Shown: in pieces, positions 54,300-64,000 of the stretch
Layout: every line of letters begins with the position of its first letter
How positions within the stretch are numbered: position 1 is the first letter of the stretch
NCBI GenBank assembly: GCA_964036195.1
Contig: OZ038456.1
Coordinates: 20,598,104 to 20,662,103, forward strand
Length of the DNA stretch: 64,000 bases
Origin: Sphaerolaimus hirsutus
Taxonomy: Eukaryota; Nematoda; Chromadorea; Monhysterida; Sphaerolaimidae
Direction: 5' to 3'
Notes under the pieces: model-generated
What the model was told of the DNA's origin: nothing
The model's input: the letters and a program-made list of their open reading frames with translations, nothing else
The model's database searches: none
Made by a program: the position numbers and the translations under genes

Positions 54300-57200
54300 T
54301 CAGCTTAACTGATCTGCAAGTTTATTCATATTGGCTGGTCTATGTTCAATCCTTGTTATAGTCGATTGAAGGTACATAGACCATCTTTCTAAAACAGATG
54401 GATTTGGGGTTTTGTAAGCTTGTACGATTCCGGAATTGTCTGTTTGAACTACAACTTTTTGTCCATCGATTATTGGGGATAAGCGTCGACATGCATAGGC
54501 AACTGCTAAGGCCTCTAGCATGGCAGCACTCCAATTTCTATATTCTGCATGCACACGCTTGCTGATGTATGCAATGGGGTGAAAATGACCATCTAAATGT
54601 TTTTGCAATAATACAGCAGCAAGGCCATATTTGCATGCATCCGTTTGAATGTAGAACTCCCTTCCATCATATATTGGGTGTGCTAAACATGGTTCACTTG
54701 TTAGTACTTTAATTAGTTGTTTCCATGCATTGAGCATTTCTGTAGTCCAATGTACTGTTGTTGTTCCTTTTTTAGGGAATTTGCACGAAATGGCATGGTA
54801 CAATGGAGCCGCCACGTTGGCGTATTGCGGGATGAAATGGCTAAGGTATGTTGTTTTTCCAAGAAATCTTTGTAAATCTTGCATAGACTCGGGTTTTGGC
54901 TGTTTTAACACAGCTGCAATGCGATCCAAAGCTGGTCGGATTCCATCTGAACTGATGTCATGTCCCAAATACCGTAGCTGATTTACTAAAAAGAGACACT
55001 TTTTTGGTCCCAGTTTGAGTTTTGCCCATCTTAGTCTTTCGAAGATCAATTTTAAACAATTTAAGTGTTCATTGACTGTATCTGTGGTGACCAGTAAGTC
55101 ATCTAGGTAGCTACGTACCCATGGTCTATTGGCATCTTTGGGTACAACTAGGCCTCTAAGCATTGTGTTCATTAGGCGCTGAAAGGAGGCGGGGCTTCCG
55201 GAAGCGCCCATTGGGCACCGTTTGAACCGAAATTGGCCCATGGAACAGACAAATGCTGTTGCATCTTTTGTTGATTCGTCTGCCAGTGGCAGGTTGTAGA
55301 ACCCGTGTTTCAGATCTAATGATGAAAAAACTTGTCTTCCTGCCAATTCAGTCAAAATGTGACCAATTTGTGGTAAGGGATATGATTGCACTTGTGTCAC
55401 TTGGTTCAATAGTCTGTAATCCACAGTAAGTCTCCAATCATCTGCTCCCTTTTTGACAACATTGATGGGGCTAGCCCATGGTGAATCGCATGGTTCAATT
55501 ATGCCTCGTGCGAGCATCTGTTCAATAGTTGAATGGATGTATGGTCGTTTTTGTGGTGATTCATATCTAACAGCTTGTTTTATGGGTTTTTGAGACGGGT
55601 CAAGTCGAATGGTGTGAGCAATCAATGTGGTGCATCCCACATCAAATTCACCACAGCTGAATACATCGTGAAAATTGTGTATTAATGACTCAAATTGGTT
55701 CCGTTGAGCATTTGTTAGAGTGGCCATATTGTTCTGAGGTAGTGTGTTGAGTATGTGTTTTATCCTGTCTACTTTTTTCGTTGGAAAGTCGGGATCAGGA
55801 GCCACAAAATTTGGTGGCAATGGTTCATGTATAGCAATATTGAATTCCGATACTTTTTCTGGTGTTACCATAAATGAAGTGACCAAATTTTTTGGATACC
55901 ATTCACCAATGGTCATAGATTTTTTCAAAGTGATATCGTGATTTGATGTGTTGCAAATCAGTGCCATGATAGATTCATTTGCCATGTTTTGTGTGTGTTG
56001 TAGCTGCAAATCTGGACATTCCAACCAAGGGTTCTGATGGCACAATTTTTGAAGGGAAACGATGCCATCTGCAGAGAGTGTTTTATCCACACCGAAAATT
56101 GTAATTGCCACTGGCATTGAAGAATGTGCTGGTATTACTGTTTTGTTGGAAGGATAGACTTTACATTTTTTGGTATTTCGTTCAACTGTGTTGTGTTTTG
56201 TTAGATAATGTTTAATGACCTCAAAAATATCGAGTTTTTTCATCAAGTCCAAACCGATTAGTAGGCAAGAGTTTGCTGTAGAGCAGCAGTTTACCAGAAA
56301 TTGCCAATTCAGCTTTTGTATGTCGTTTGGTGAATTGTATTGTAGAGGAAGCCATGTTTTCTTAATTTGGTGTTGTGGAAAAGGTCCGTTTGCATGGTTG
56401 ACTCGCATGTTTACTGCTGTTAGCTGTCCTAAATTTTTGGGTGGATTTTTTGGTGTGATTTGATCCAAAATGGTTTTTGGGATCAAGGATTTTGTTGCAC
56501 CAGTATCTAGAACAGCTTCTAAGGTGTGATTAAAGATCCGAACTGGTATTTTGATTAGTGATGGTATCATTTCTGAGAGGTATGACTGATTGGTGTGTTG
56601 TGTTTGTGTTTTCTTTTTATTTTTCTTAGTTACTTGGTTCGTAACTTTTTTTGTTTGACTAGTATTTATTGATTTGTCCAAACACTTTGAGACATCACTG
56701 GGCCTATTTTTGGCCGTTCCTATTTGGTCATTTGTTGTCACATTCAAAATATCACTCTTTTCTGAAATACCCTGCAAAGTTGCTAAAATCACCAGAGCCA
56801 ACATTGTCATTTGTTGTTTCATCTTCATCCAAAAATTGGAGCAGGTTGATTTCATCTGAGTTGGAAAATTCTCAGTTGATTTTGGAAGATCAATTTGATT
56901 ATAATGATGCAACTCACCCTCATTGGTGTCAGTGGAGTCTATGTTTTGTTGCTCTGCTGATCCCTGGTGTGGTACCTCCTCACTCCCTGCCGGGTCGTTT
57001 TCGCCATTTTCTTTGGTGTCCTCTAACTCTGTTTCATTTAATTCCCCATTTTCAGAATTGTCGCTCGATGGGTGTGCATTGGCGAGTAGAAGTTGGTGCA
57101 TCGTGTCAACAAGTTCGGCCACGTTGACTTTGACCTTTCTGGGTGCCAATGGGCCGGTCATGTGTTTCCTGATGCCTCCCTGTGGCTGCCCACTTTTGAA

Positions 57201-57623
57201 AAATGGTGAGTTAATGGGTTTTATGACAGGGTTGTTGTGAGTTGCGGTTGGTCCGACCGTCTTTACACCGCTATAGCCAGCGGCCGGGGGCAGGCGTGAT
57301 TCTCTATTGTCCATTCGTTTATTTGGGCAATTGGCTGCTCTATGTCCCAGTTTAGCGCAAACCAAACATTTGATGAATTTGTCGCGTCCAAAGTTGTTGT
57401 ACTGTGCGTTTTGGTTCTGTTTTGGCCCAAATTTCTGGGTGGTTGCTTGTTCTACTTGTTTTATGCCCTTGTTGCCTCGCATGCCAAGGCGTTTCAAATT
57501 GAACAAGTAGTTGTCCAGGCGCAACGCTGCATCGCGAGGCTGTGTTACTTCGCCGGTTTCAATGTTGTTTTGTAGCAATAAAACTACATTTTCATCAAAC
57601 CATGCCGTTCTAATGCCATTCAT
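54300..57623 (-). pseudogene. Ty3/gypsy capsid end, nucleocapsid, protease, reverse transcriptase and RNase H
   Basis: Open frame of 1,107 codons. Order: capsid C-terminus (about 1-60), a zinc knuckle CLVCAKLGHRAANC (about 85-98), an acidic linker, protease with DTGATKSLIP (about 373), reverse transcriptase with SSLDLKHGFYNLPL, RCPMGASGSPASFQ and the YLDD active site, and RNase H with YIQTDACKYG, MLEALAVAYACRR and QTDNSG. It ends at TGA 54300-54302 just after LADQLS, where this family normally continues with Arg (SRNPV), so a CGA to TGA change is likely. It follows the gag frame directly after a single TAG (57648-57650) in the same frame. Confidence 0.92.
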
Positions 57624-57647
57624 AAATTGCGTGAGAATTAAAAAATT

Positions 57648-58658
57648 CTAAACTTCCTGTGGCATGCGTTTGTGGTATTCTATTGGCAATTTGGCCATGA
57701 GTCGCGCACAGAACATGATACAGGTGTCATTTTCTTGTTGCACCAATCTCCACCATTGGTGTACGGTCAACCGTTGTGTGTGCGTTTTGAACATTGCATT
57801 GAATTGCTCAATGATGAATTTGTGATTATTTTTCTGTTCAGTCGTGTAGGATTTGTACACGTCTTTTGCACACGTTTTGAACTTTGCGACAAAAACCATT
57901 CTCCAGAAGCGATCCATCAAAGAGTCTGGCACCATGAACAAGTGCCGCTCAACTGTCTCCACCCAATCCTTAAAATCATCGCCATTTCCATTGAAATCTG
58001 GGATGGATGTGATTATCACTTGAAGTGGCATCACGCCACATGTGGATGTTTGTGTTTCGGTGTTTGTGTCTACAGGTTGCAGGGAGCCAGAGTCGCCGCA
58101 TTCTGTGGCGCATTCTCGGCATGCTCTTGGTAATTTGTAGGTCAAGTTGTGACTGTCTGTGATATGACAGTCCTTTAGGCCGAGTTCTTTAGCAATGATT
58201 TGTAGGTAGTATTTCTTGCAAATGAAAGTGTAAGTGGATGTTGCTTTGTCGATGGGTGTGATGGCGTATGTTTTTTGGAGGTTTTTTAGGGAGTTTGAGA
58301 TGCGTGCTGTGTCAAAATGCTTTTGTGTTTGTGGTTTTGCATATTTGATTCTTTTTTCGATTAGTTTTATTGCCAATTCATACCATGAGTTGATTTTGTC
58401 TATGTGACCACTGTGTTTTTTCTCGAGATGATTCCTGATTTTTTGTAGTAATACCGTTGTTTTTTTGAGTGTGTCTTTTTTGTCAGGTTTGTTTGGTAGT
58501 CGGTAGTTGGCCCCGTAGCTAAGAACCTCAGCTAGTTGTTTGTCGTCACACACGGCTAGATTGCCTGTGATAACATGCCCATGATGTTTATCCTTGAGTG
58601 CACTACTTGAGCAAGTACAGTACTTGAGCAAGTTTGTTGTGTATTGGAAAATTTTCAT
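57648..58658 (-). pseudogene. Ty3/gypsy gag with a Penelope-like fragment at its N-terminus
   Basis: Open for 336 codons. Residues about 205-336 are a gag matrix/capsid region (SIPDFNGNGDDFKDWVETVE, HQWWRLVQQENDTCIMFCAR). Residues about 20-180 do not look like gag: KHHGHVITGNLAV, YGANYR and TPIDKATSTYTFICKKYYLQ match the segment upstream of the reverse transcriptase in Penelope-like elements (family recalled, not searched). The ORF is closed by TAG inside the capsid region. Upstream, the frame is cut by the hAT insertion at 58694-59355. Confidence 0.8.
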
Positions 58659-58693
58659 TAGTTCACTGGAGGTAGTTCCAAATGGGTGACCAA

Positions 58694-59355
58694 TAGGGTG
58701 TCAAATAAATTTTTTTAATGAAAACGGAAACGGAAACGGAAAAAAATTTTCAGCGGCCGGAAAACGGAACGGAAAACGGAAAAAAATTTGCACTTGGCGG
58801 AAAACGGAAACGGAAACGGAAAAAAAATTCCAGCGGCCGGAAAACTGAAAAAGGGGCCGGAAAAACGGAAACGGAAAAATGAGATTTGCGCGGAAATGGA
58901 AAAAATGTGCTGAAATTTTGCCGAAAAATGGATAAAATTTGCGGAAATTTTGCTGGAAGTGGAAAAAATTAGCAGAAATTTGCTGGAAACAGAATTTTTT
59001 TACATGATTGACATGATCTGCATGAATGTTTACCAGTTTGGCTAATACAGAAAACAGAAAGTTGAGCCAGAAAAAGATAAAATGAGGCGGAAACATGGAA
59101 AATTGAGGCGGAAAATGAAAAAAAGCGGAAAAACTGGAAATTGAGGTAGAAAACGGAAAAAAGGCGGAAAAACTGAAAATTTTGCCGGAAAACGGAAAAT
59201 GAGCCGGAAAAGCGGAATCGGAAAAAAAATTGGCCGGAAAACGGAACGGAAAACGGAAAAAAAATTTCAGCAGCCGGAAAACGGAACGGAAAACGGAAAA
59301 AATTTGCCTGCGGAAAACGGAAACGGAAAACGGAAAACGGAAATTTGACACCCTA
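58694..59355. mobile_element. CGGAAAA-array hAT-like element inside the gypsy gag region
   Basis: Start TAGGGTGTCAAATAAA, end TTTGACACCCTA, perfect duplication GTGACCAA (58686-58693, 59356-59363). Both arms are CGGAAACGGAAACGG arrays with a degenerate middle. With one target copy removed, the gag reading frame of the retrotransposon runs through the site, so the insertion postdates the retrotransposon. Confidence 0.93.
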
Positions 59356-59639
59356 GTGACCAATACCTTTGACAGCTTGGGAGGTGAGGAGCCCTCAGCT
59401 CAATTGTGTGAGCTAGCAGACCCTGGTGGACACTCCTCAACACTTTGATCACAGTCCCTAATATTGTCAAACCACCAGGAGATGCGGACACCATTATTTT
59501 TTGGATACTTATTTCATTGATAAACTTGGATACTACCTGTGTACATATTTACACACTATACATACATGCATACCTTATGTATGCACATACACACATTGTT
59601 CAGGTCAAATCTTGTGCCTTCAATTGCTTGGATAACAAA

Positions 59640-59830
59640 AACTCAAAAAACATTTCCATATTTTCTGTGTTTCCGTGTTTCCGTGTTCTCCAAAAAAGTA
59701 CTCATTTGAGTTTCCGTGTTTTTCAAAATTGTTGAGTTTCCATGTTTCTGTGTTAAACAAAAACACGGAAACTCAATGAGTTTCCGTATTGAAAATGTGT
59801 GTTTTTGCCATCGTTGCCAGCAACTAAGTG
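59640..59830. repeat. GGAAACTCA inverted-repeat element
   Basis: TTTCCGTGTT and GGAAACTCA units in both orientations, ending at GCCATCGTTGCCAGCAAC. A relative lies at 47945-48180. No coding frame. Confidence 0.5.
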
Positions 59831-60044
59831 ATTGGTCCGTAACAAACAGTTGACGACGACTTTCAAGAAAAAAGTATGAAATGTTTCTCGTTTTCTACAA
59901 TGAGCTTTTGAATTTTCAACTTTTTTGCAACTGTTCTTTTTTTTATAGTTTTCTTTTTGAATGCACAAATTTCTGTACAAAAATAGTCATCAAAATTCGA
60001 AAATAGAAATCTTTACTCATCACTCAATAGAAATCTTTCACTTA

Positions 60045-60275
60045 ATTCAAGGATAACTTCACCCTATAATATGAAAAGTGACAAAAAAACGTCAAAAATA
60101 GGCATTTTACGACGTCTATTGTCACTTTTCACATTATAAAGGGCTGAACACATTTGAATAGTGTTAAATATGACAAGTACCTAATGTCATTTCTTATCAT
60201 ATTTGCCTTTACTCAAATGTGTTCAGCACTTTATCATGTGAAAAGTTACAAAAAACGTCCAAACTAGGCATTTTT
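60045..60275. repeat. Palindromic MITE (AAAGTGACAAAAAACGTC arms)
   Basis: GAAAAGTGACAAAAAAACGT and its complement near 60120 form one hairpin, and GAACACATTTGAATAGTG with CTCAAATGTGTTCAGCAC another. A third GAAAAGTTACAAAAAACGTC lies at 60240. Confidence 0.5.
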
Positions 60276-60312
60276 GATGCTACATGGCCAGCGGGTTTAC
60301 ATGGCCGCCGGC

Positions 60313-61687
60313 CATAGGGGATTTTGGGGTTAGCATTTTGGGGGGGGGGGGGGGTTCACCTGCCGGCGCGTGCTAATAACTCGTGAACCGCTTGGCGAAA
60401 AATGTTGAAATTTGGATATGATATAGTTCTAGGTTGGGGCTACGCACAATTTTGACGATTTTTTTCTACGACCCCCCAGACCGGAGATAGGGGGGGTCTA
60501 TAAAAACACTGTCATTTGCGTTTTTTTCGGTGTCGCCGAGAAGATGCAAACTTTGAACATCAATATCTCGGTCATTTGTGAACCGATTTTAGTCATTAAA
60601 ATGTTAAAATGATCACAAATGTTCGGAGAGTTCATTTCTGAGGTCAAATCGGAGATACACATCTGTTTATATATCGATTTAGCCCGATTTCGTACAGCAA
60701 AATTTCCGCAAAAGTTTGCTTTTTGAACATGCTATCCTATTCTCCTGATCGAGAGAAACTCAATGAAACAAAAATGAGATCGATATCTCTTTCCGATCAA
60801 AAGTTATGGCGCTTCAAACTTTTCCCTCCCATCCACATAAATAAGCACATGCATGCAACTTCAAAACTCCATATCTCGGCCATTTCTCAGCCGATTTTCA
60901 CTGATGAACACTTAAAATGATCAGAACAACATGTAGATATCATTTTTATCCACAGTTTATTTGTATGCATTTTCATTATGACAATTTACTTCAAGAGTTC
61001 GCATTATTTGCTTGTCTGGGAAATCTGCTGCAAAATACGGATAATCTGGTCCTAAAAATGAAATCTCCATGTTATTCTGATCATTTTAAGGGTTCATCAG
61101 TGAAAATCGGCTGAGAAATGGCCGAGATATGGAGTTTTGAAGTTGCATGCATGTGCTTATTTATGTGGATGGGAGGGAAAAGTTTGAAGCGCCATAACTT
61201 TTGATCGGAAAGAGATATCGATCTCATTTTTGTTTCATTGAGTTTCTCTCGATCAGGAGAATAGGATAGCATGTTCAAAAAGCAAACTTTTGCGGAAATT
61301 TTGCATTTCGAAATCGGGCTAAATCGATATATAAACAAATGTATATCTCCGATTTGACCTCAGAAATGAACTCTCCGAACATTTGTGATCATTTTAACAT
61401 TTTAATGACTAAAATCGGTTCACAAATGACCGAGATATTGATGTTTAAAGTTTGCGTCTTCTCGGCGACACCCAAAAAAACGCAAATGACAGTGTTTTTA
61501 TAGACCCCCCCTATCTCCGGTCTGGGGGGTCGTAGAAAAAAATCGTCAAAATTGTGCGTAGCCCCAACCTAGAACTATATCATATCCAAATTTCAACATT
61601 TTTCGCCAAGCGGTTCCCGAGTTATTAGCACGCGCCGGCAGGTGAACCCCCCCCCAAAAAAAAATGCTAACCCCAAAATCCCCTATG
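60313..61687. repeat. Long fold-back repeat with arms of about 640 bp
   Basis: From CATAGGGGATTTTGGGGTTA to its complement TAACCCCAAAATCCCCTATG, symmetric about 61000. Arms are nearly identical (for example CTATCCTATTCTCCTGATCG against CGATCAGGAGAATAGGATAG), and the loop is about 60950-61060. G runs lie inside the left arm and C runs in the right. No transposase frame. The arms are too similar to be old. Confidence 0.85.
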
Positions 61688-61818
61688 AACCCCCCCCCAT
61701 TTTTTCAGTTATCTTCCCTTTGGACGAGCGATTTTCTATCCATCCAACCACCCGGAGGGTCTAGCCAACCCCTGTTTAAACCCCTGCTGAAACCAACACG
61801 ATCTAGTCATGGTCACAC

Positions 61819-63845
61819 TTTTTGGCTGTTCGTCATACTGCGGCCCGTCCGACCCATACGACAACATTATTCTCTCATATTTGTCAATTCTCGTTTGGTC
61901 ATTTCCCGCAGCGGCCTGATTCTGTTGGTCTTCTTGCACATCGTGATCTTGGATTCGGGCGCGGATTTCAAAATCAGTTTCCAACCCCCAGGGGGGTCGC
62001 TCTCGGTGCGATACGACCTGGGGTGGTTGTATTTACAGTTATTTGGTTTATTGACTATTGACAAGAGTTTATTTGTGCAGGTTGGATTTAAGGGATTTTT
62101 GAGCCCACGCACCATTTATTTGACATCAAAATTAATGACAACTAAATTTTGGTTATGTGATTAAAACTTTCCAATGTGATAGGGCATAGTTAACTTTATA
62201 AGACGATACTTAATTTTCATTGTTTCTCTTAACAGTGATGCTTAAAAAAATTTGTTGTGTTATTTAATTGGCATTCAGTTGACACAAATTTGCGATGTCA
62301 ACTAGTGTGTGTGGGCCCTTCGTAGACATAAATACTGACCGGATCGAAGGCTTTTTGGCCTTTCACACAAGTGACAACTGAATTTTCCAAAACTGACACT
62401 GTTTAAAATGCATTTGAGTTCACCGGAATTAGTTGTCCGTCAACCACTGTTGATGGACTTTAAAAATTATTCACGCTGTTAAACTCAAATGCGTTCAAAA
62501 CGATGCGATAACGGTTTTAGAAATTTCAGTTGTGAATAGGGTTCAAACGGGATCCCGATCCCGATCCCGGATCCCGTGAAATTCCGGGATTTAGCAGTCC
62601 CGATCCCGATCCCGAACATTTTCAAATCCCGATCCCGATCCCGAGAAACTCCAAAGTCCGGGATCCCGATCCCGGAAAAATTACTGGAAATTATCAACAG
62701 TGAAAAAACGACGTTTTTGCATGCAAAAATGTGAACGCAAACCCCAGCGTTCATTTTATGCCACGTTTCTGGCATCCAACAGTGTTTTTAGACCTTTATG
62801 AACAACTGTGGATGCCAAAACATTGGCCAAAGTCTCTATCCCACGACCCCAATCCCGATCCCGAAAAAATGCCGATCCCGATCCCGATCCCGTGACCCCA
62901 ATCCCGGCCAATCCCGATCCCGATCCCGAAATCTCAAAAAACCAATCCCGATCCCGATCCCGAAAAGTCAATCCCGTTTGAACCCTAGTTGTGAACTATG
63001 TAAATATGCGCGCCAAAAATTTACCAAGAAAGTTATCCCAAATGAGTCACACAATCTCAAAGGGTGCTACATTAACCCTCCCTAAACCAATAACCCAACC
63101 CCCCCAACCTGTCTATACTCGATCAATCCATCCTCCATGATAGTCTTGCACACGTGTATGCCGTTGACGTCGAGCAGCATGTTGTCGATGCGGTTGTTGA
63201 GCAGGGAGCGCAGTTCGGCCCAGCGGACGCACGCGTGCAACATGCGCAGTTGCAGGGCTACGCTGTGGAGACGGCCTGGGGGGGGGGTAAATGTGATGCA
63301 GGGGTCTCGAATGGGGGGGGGGGTTAACCCCCAGCTATCTATCTATCCCGAAGGCCGCTCAGCTATCTATCCAACCACTCGGAGGGTCAAAATTCACCTG
63401 ATGATTCACCTCATAAAATAAAGTAAAGGAAAGTATTCACTTTTCTAACACCAAGCGAATATTTGAACAAAAAAAAAGAATTTCAAATTCAATCGCCCTA
63501 CACTCACAAGTTGACAACGACACCAAACGTCAACTGGTTCTGATCCCAATTCAAATATTGCGGTATTTACAACGTAATACAAGGCCGGCATGAAGTATGC
63601 GTAGTGTTACTTACGAAGTATCCAGCAAGCTTTGGATTGGGATCGGAACCAGTTGACAATTTGTACCGTTGTCAACTAGGGTGTGTACAGTCAATAAAAC
63701 TAAAATTTGCGTGATAATTATATTTACCGTTGGAAGACTGCAAATGGTAGCGCCAAGCGGTTTCAAACAGCGGTCGCGACGAGGGGTAAGGCCACACTTG
63801 CGCGTTGGCTGCGATGAACAACTTTTGTAAAATTTCGAGTGTGTT
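61819..63845 (-). CDS. nurf-1: NURF301/BPTF upstream exons (three)
   Basis: Exons in coding order 63728-63845, 63109-63275 and 61819-62017, all in phase with each other. The last ends in phase 1, exactly what exon 41515-41627 needs. Signature segments: WPYPSSRPLFETAWRYHL; SVALQLRMLHACVRWAEL (BPTF: LRLLWACLRWDDM); and QVVSHRERPPWGLETDFEIR (BPTF: EIIKRRDVGPYGIRSEYCIR). This is the conserved region between the N-terminal DDT part and the Q-rich middle. The donor of the last exon (A|GTGTGACC) is weak, and an alternative at 61800 exists but would break phase. Further N-terminal exons lie beyond the window. Confidence 0.88.
62537..62987. mobile_element. GGGATC-array hAT-like element in a NURF301 intron
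   Basis: TAGGGTTCAAACGGGATCC start, CGTTTGAACCCTA end, perfect duplication GTTGTGAA (62529-62536, 62988-62995). Core shared with 13810-13970 and 32375-32520. Confidence 0.93.
63500..63692. repeat. Palindromic MITE (GTTGACAAC ends) in a NURF301 intron
   Basis: CACAAGTTGACAACGACACC... CAACTGGTTCTGATCCCAAT pairs with ATTGGGATCGGAACCAGTTG... CGGTTGTCAACTAGGGTGTG-like sequence on the right. Related by its CTAGTTGAC end to sequences at 13590, 15040, 24175 and 62300. Confidence 0.6.
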
Positions 63846-64000
63846 CTGAAGAGCTAATGACCCGGCGCTTCAGACTGGGGTTGACAAGAGATTGTTCCAA
63901 GCGATTATCAAAATCCGATTTTTTTGTTAAAAATCACAGCACCCATCCCGATTAAAAAACCCCTGGCAGCTTGAAAAAATAGATTTTTTCCAACCCTACT

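Larger units (their letters stand above)
52922..59510 (-). mobile_element. Ty3/gypsy LTR retrotransposon, decayed
   Basis: Gag, nucleocapsid, protease, RT, RNase H and integrase are in the Ty3/gypsy order (integrase last). Damage seen: TAG in gag (57648), TGA after RNase H (54300), a frame change before integrase, and a hAT element in the gag 5' region. Sequence up to about 59510 continues the gag frame across the hAT empty site. I could not identify LTRs, a primer-binding site or a target duplication, so the ends are approximate. No envelope gene. Confidence 0.85.

Noticed and set aside
52922..59510. Endogenous retrovirus or errantivirus
   Set aside because: No envelope frame is present; gag, pol and integrase order fits an ordinary Ty3/gypsy retrotransposon.
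61664..62164. Plus-strand 166-codon open frame with hydrophobic stretches
   Set aside because: It is the antisense of a NURF301 exon and intron; the minus-strand reading matches the family and the splice phase.

Overview
The window is eukaryotic. It is most likely from a nematode with a repeat-swollen, heterozygous genome. Three signs point there: split genes whose introns often end in TTTCAG or TTTACAG; a gene of the nematode chemoreceptor family srt (44.5-48.0 kb, + strand); and a very dense load of short inverted-repeat elements. The species cannot be named from the sequence. Two runs of exactly 200 N (20052-20251 and 42535-42734) divide the scaffold into three contigs.

The main host gene is the nucleosome-remodelling-factor subunit NURF301/BPTF (nurf-1), on the minus strand. 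I rebuilt its 3' half exon by exon by splice site and phase. Contig 1 carries 14 exons (11803-19930) and contig 2 carries 20 exons (30351-41627). Both end in two tandem PHD fingers plus a bromodomain with a shared stop codon. Three more upstream exons lie at 61819-63845. The two copies are nearly identical and differ mainly by whole transposon insertions, so they look like two alleles scaffolded in tandem rather than a true duplication.

Other host genes are: a small PH-like protein gene (1327-2327, minus); the srt receptor gene missing its N-terminus (44539-47956, +); an RGG-rich 310-residue gene with five exons (48796-50561, minus); and, divergent from it across 210 bp, a seven-exon gene for an unrecognised 348-residue protein (50772-52696, +). 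In both five- and seven-exon models every junction keeps frame. If the contig order is right, the srt, RGG and 348-residue genes sit inside one NURF301 intron of about 20 kb.

Mobile DNA fills most of the rest. A decayed Ty3/gypsy retrotransposon occupies 52.9-59.5 kb (minus), and a BEL/Pao pol fragment lies at 26.6-27.8 kb. The dominant class is non-autonomous elements with 12-14 bp terminal inverted repeats (TAGGGTTCAAACG, TAGGGTGTCAAA, TAGTGATGGAAAAG, TAGCATTGAAAAAA) and 8-bp target duplications, as in the hAT superfamily. Just inside each terminus lies a dense array of one short motif that differs by family: GGCGCC, GGTGCC, GGGATC, ATCGATAT, CGGAAAA or AGATTTTCT. A second MITE family, with CTGTAAAATG in its terminus, interrupts coding exons in NURF301 and srt and appears to act as an intron.
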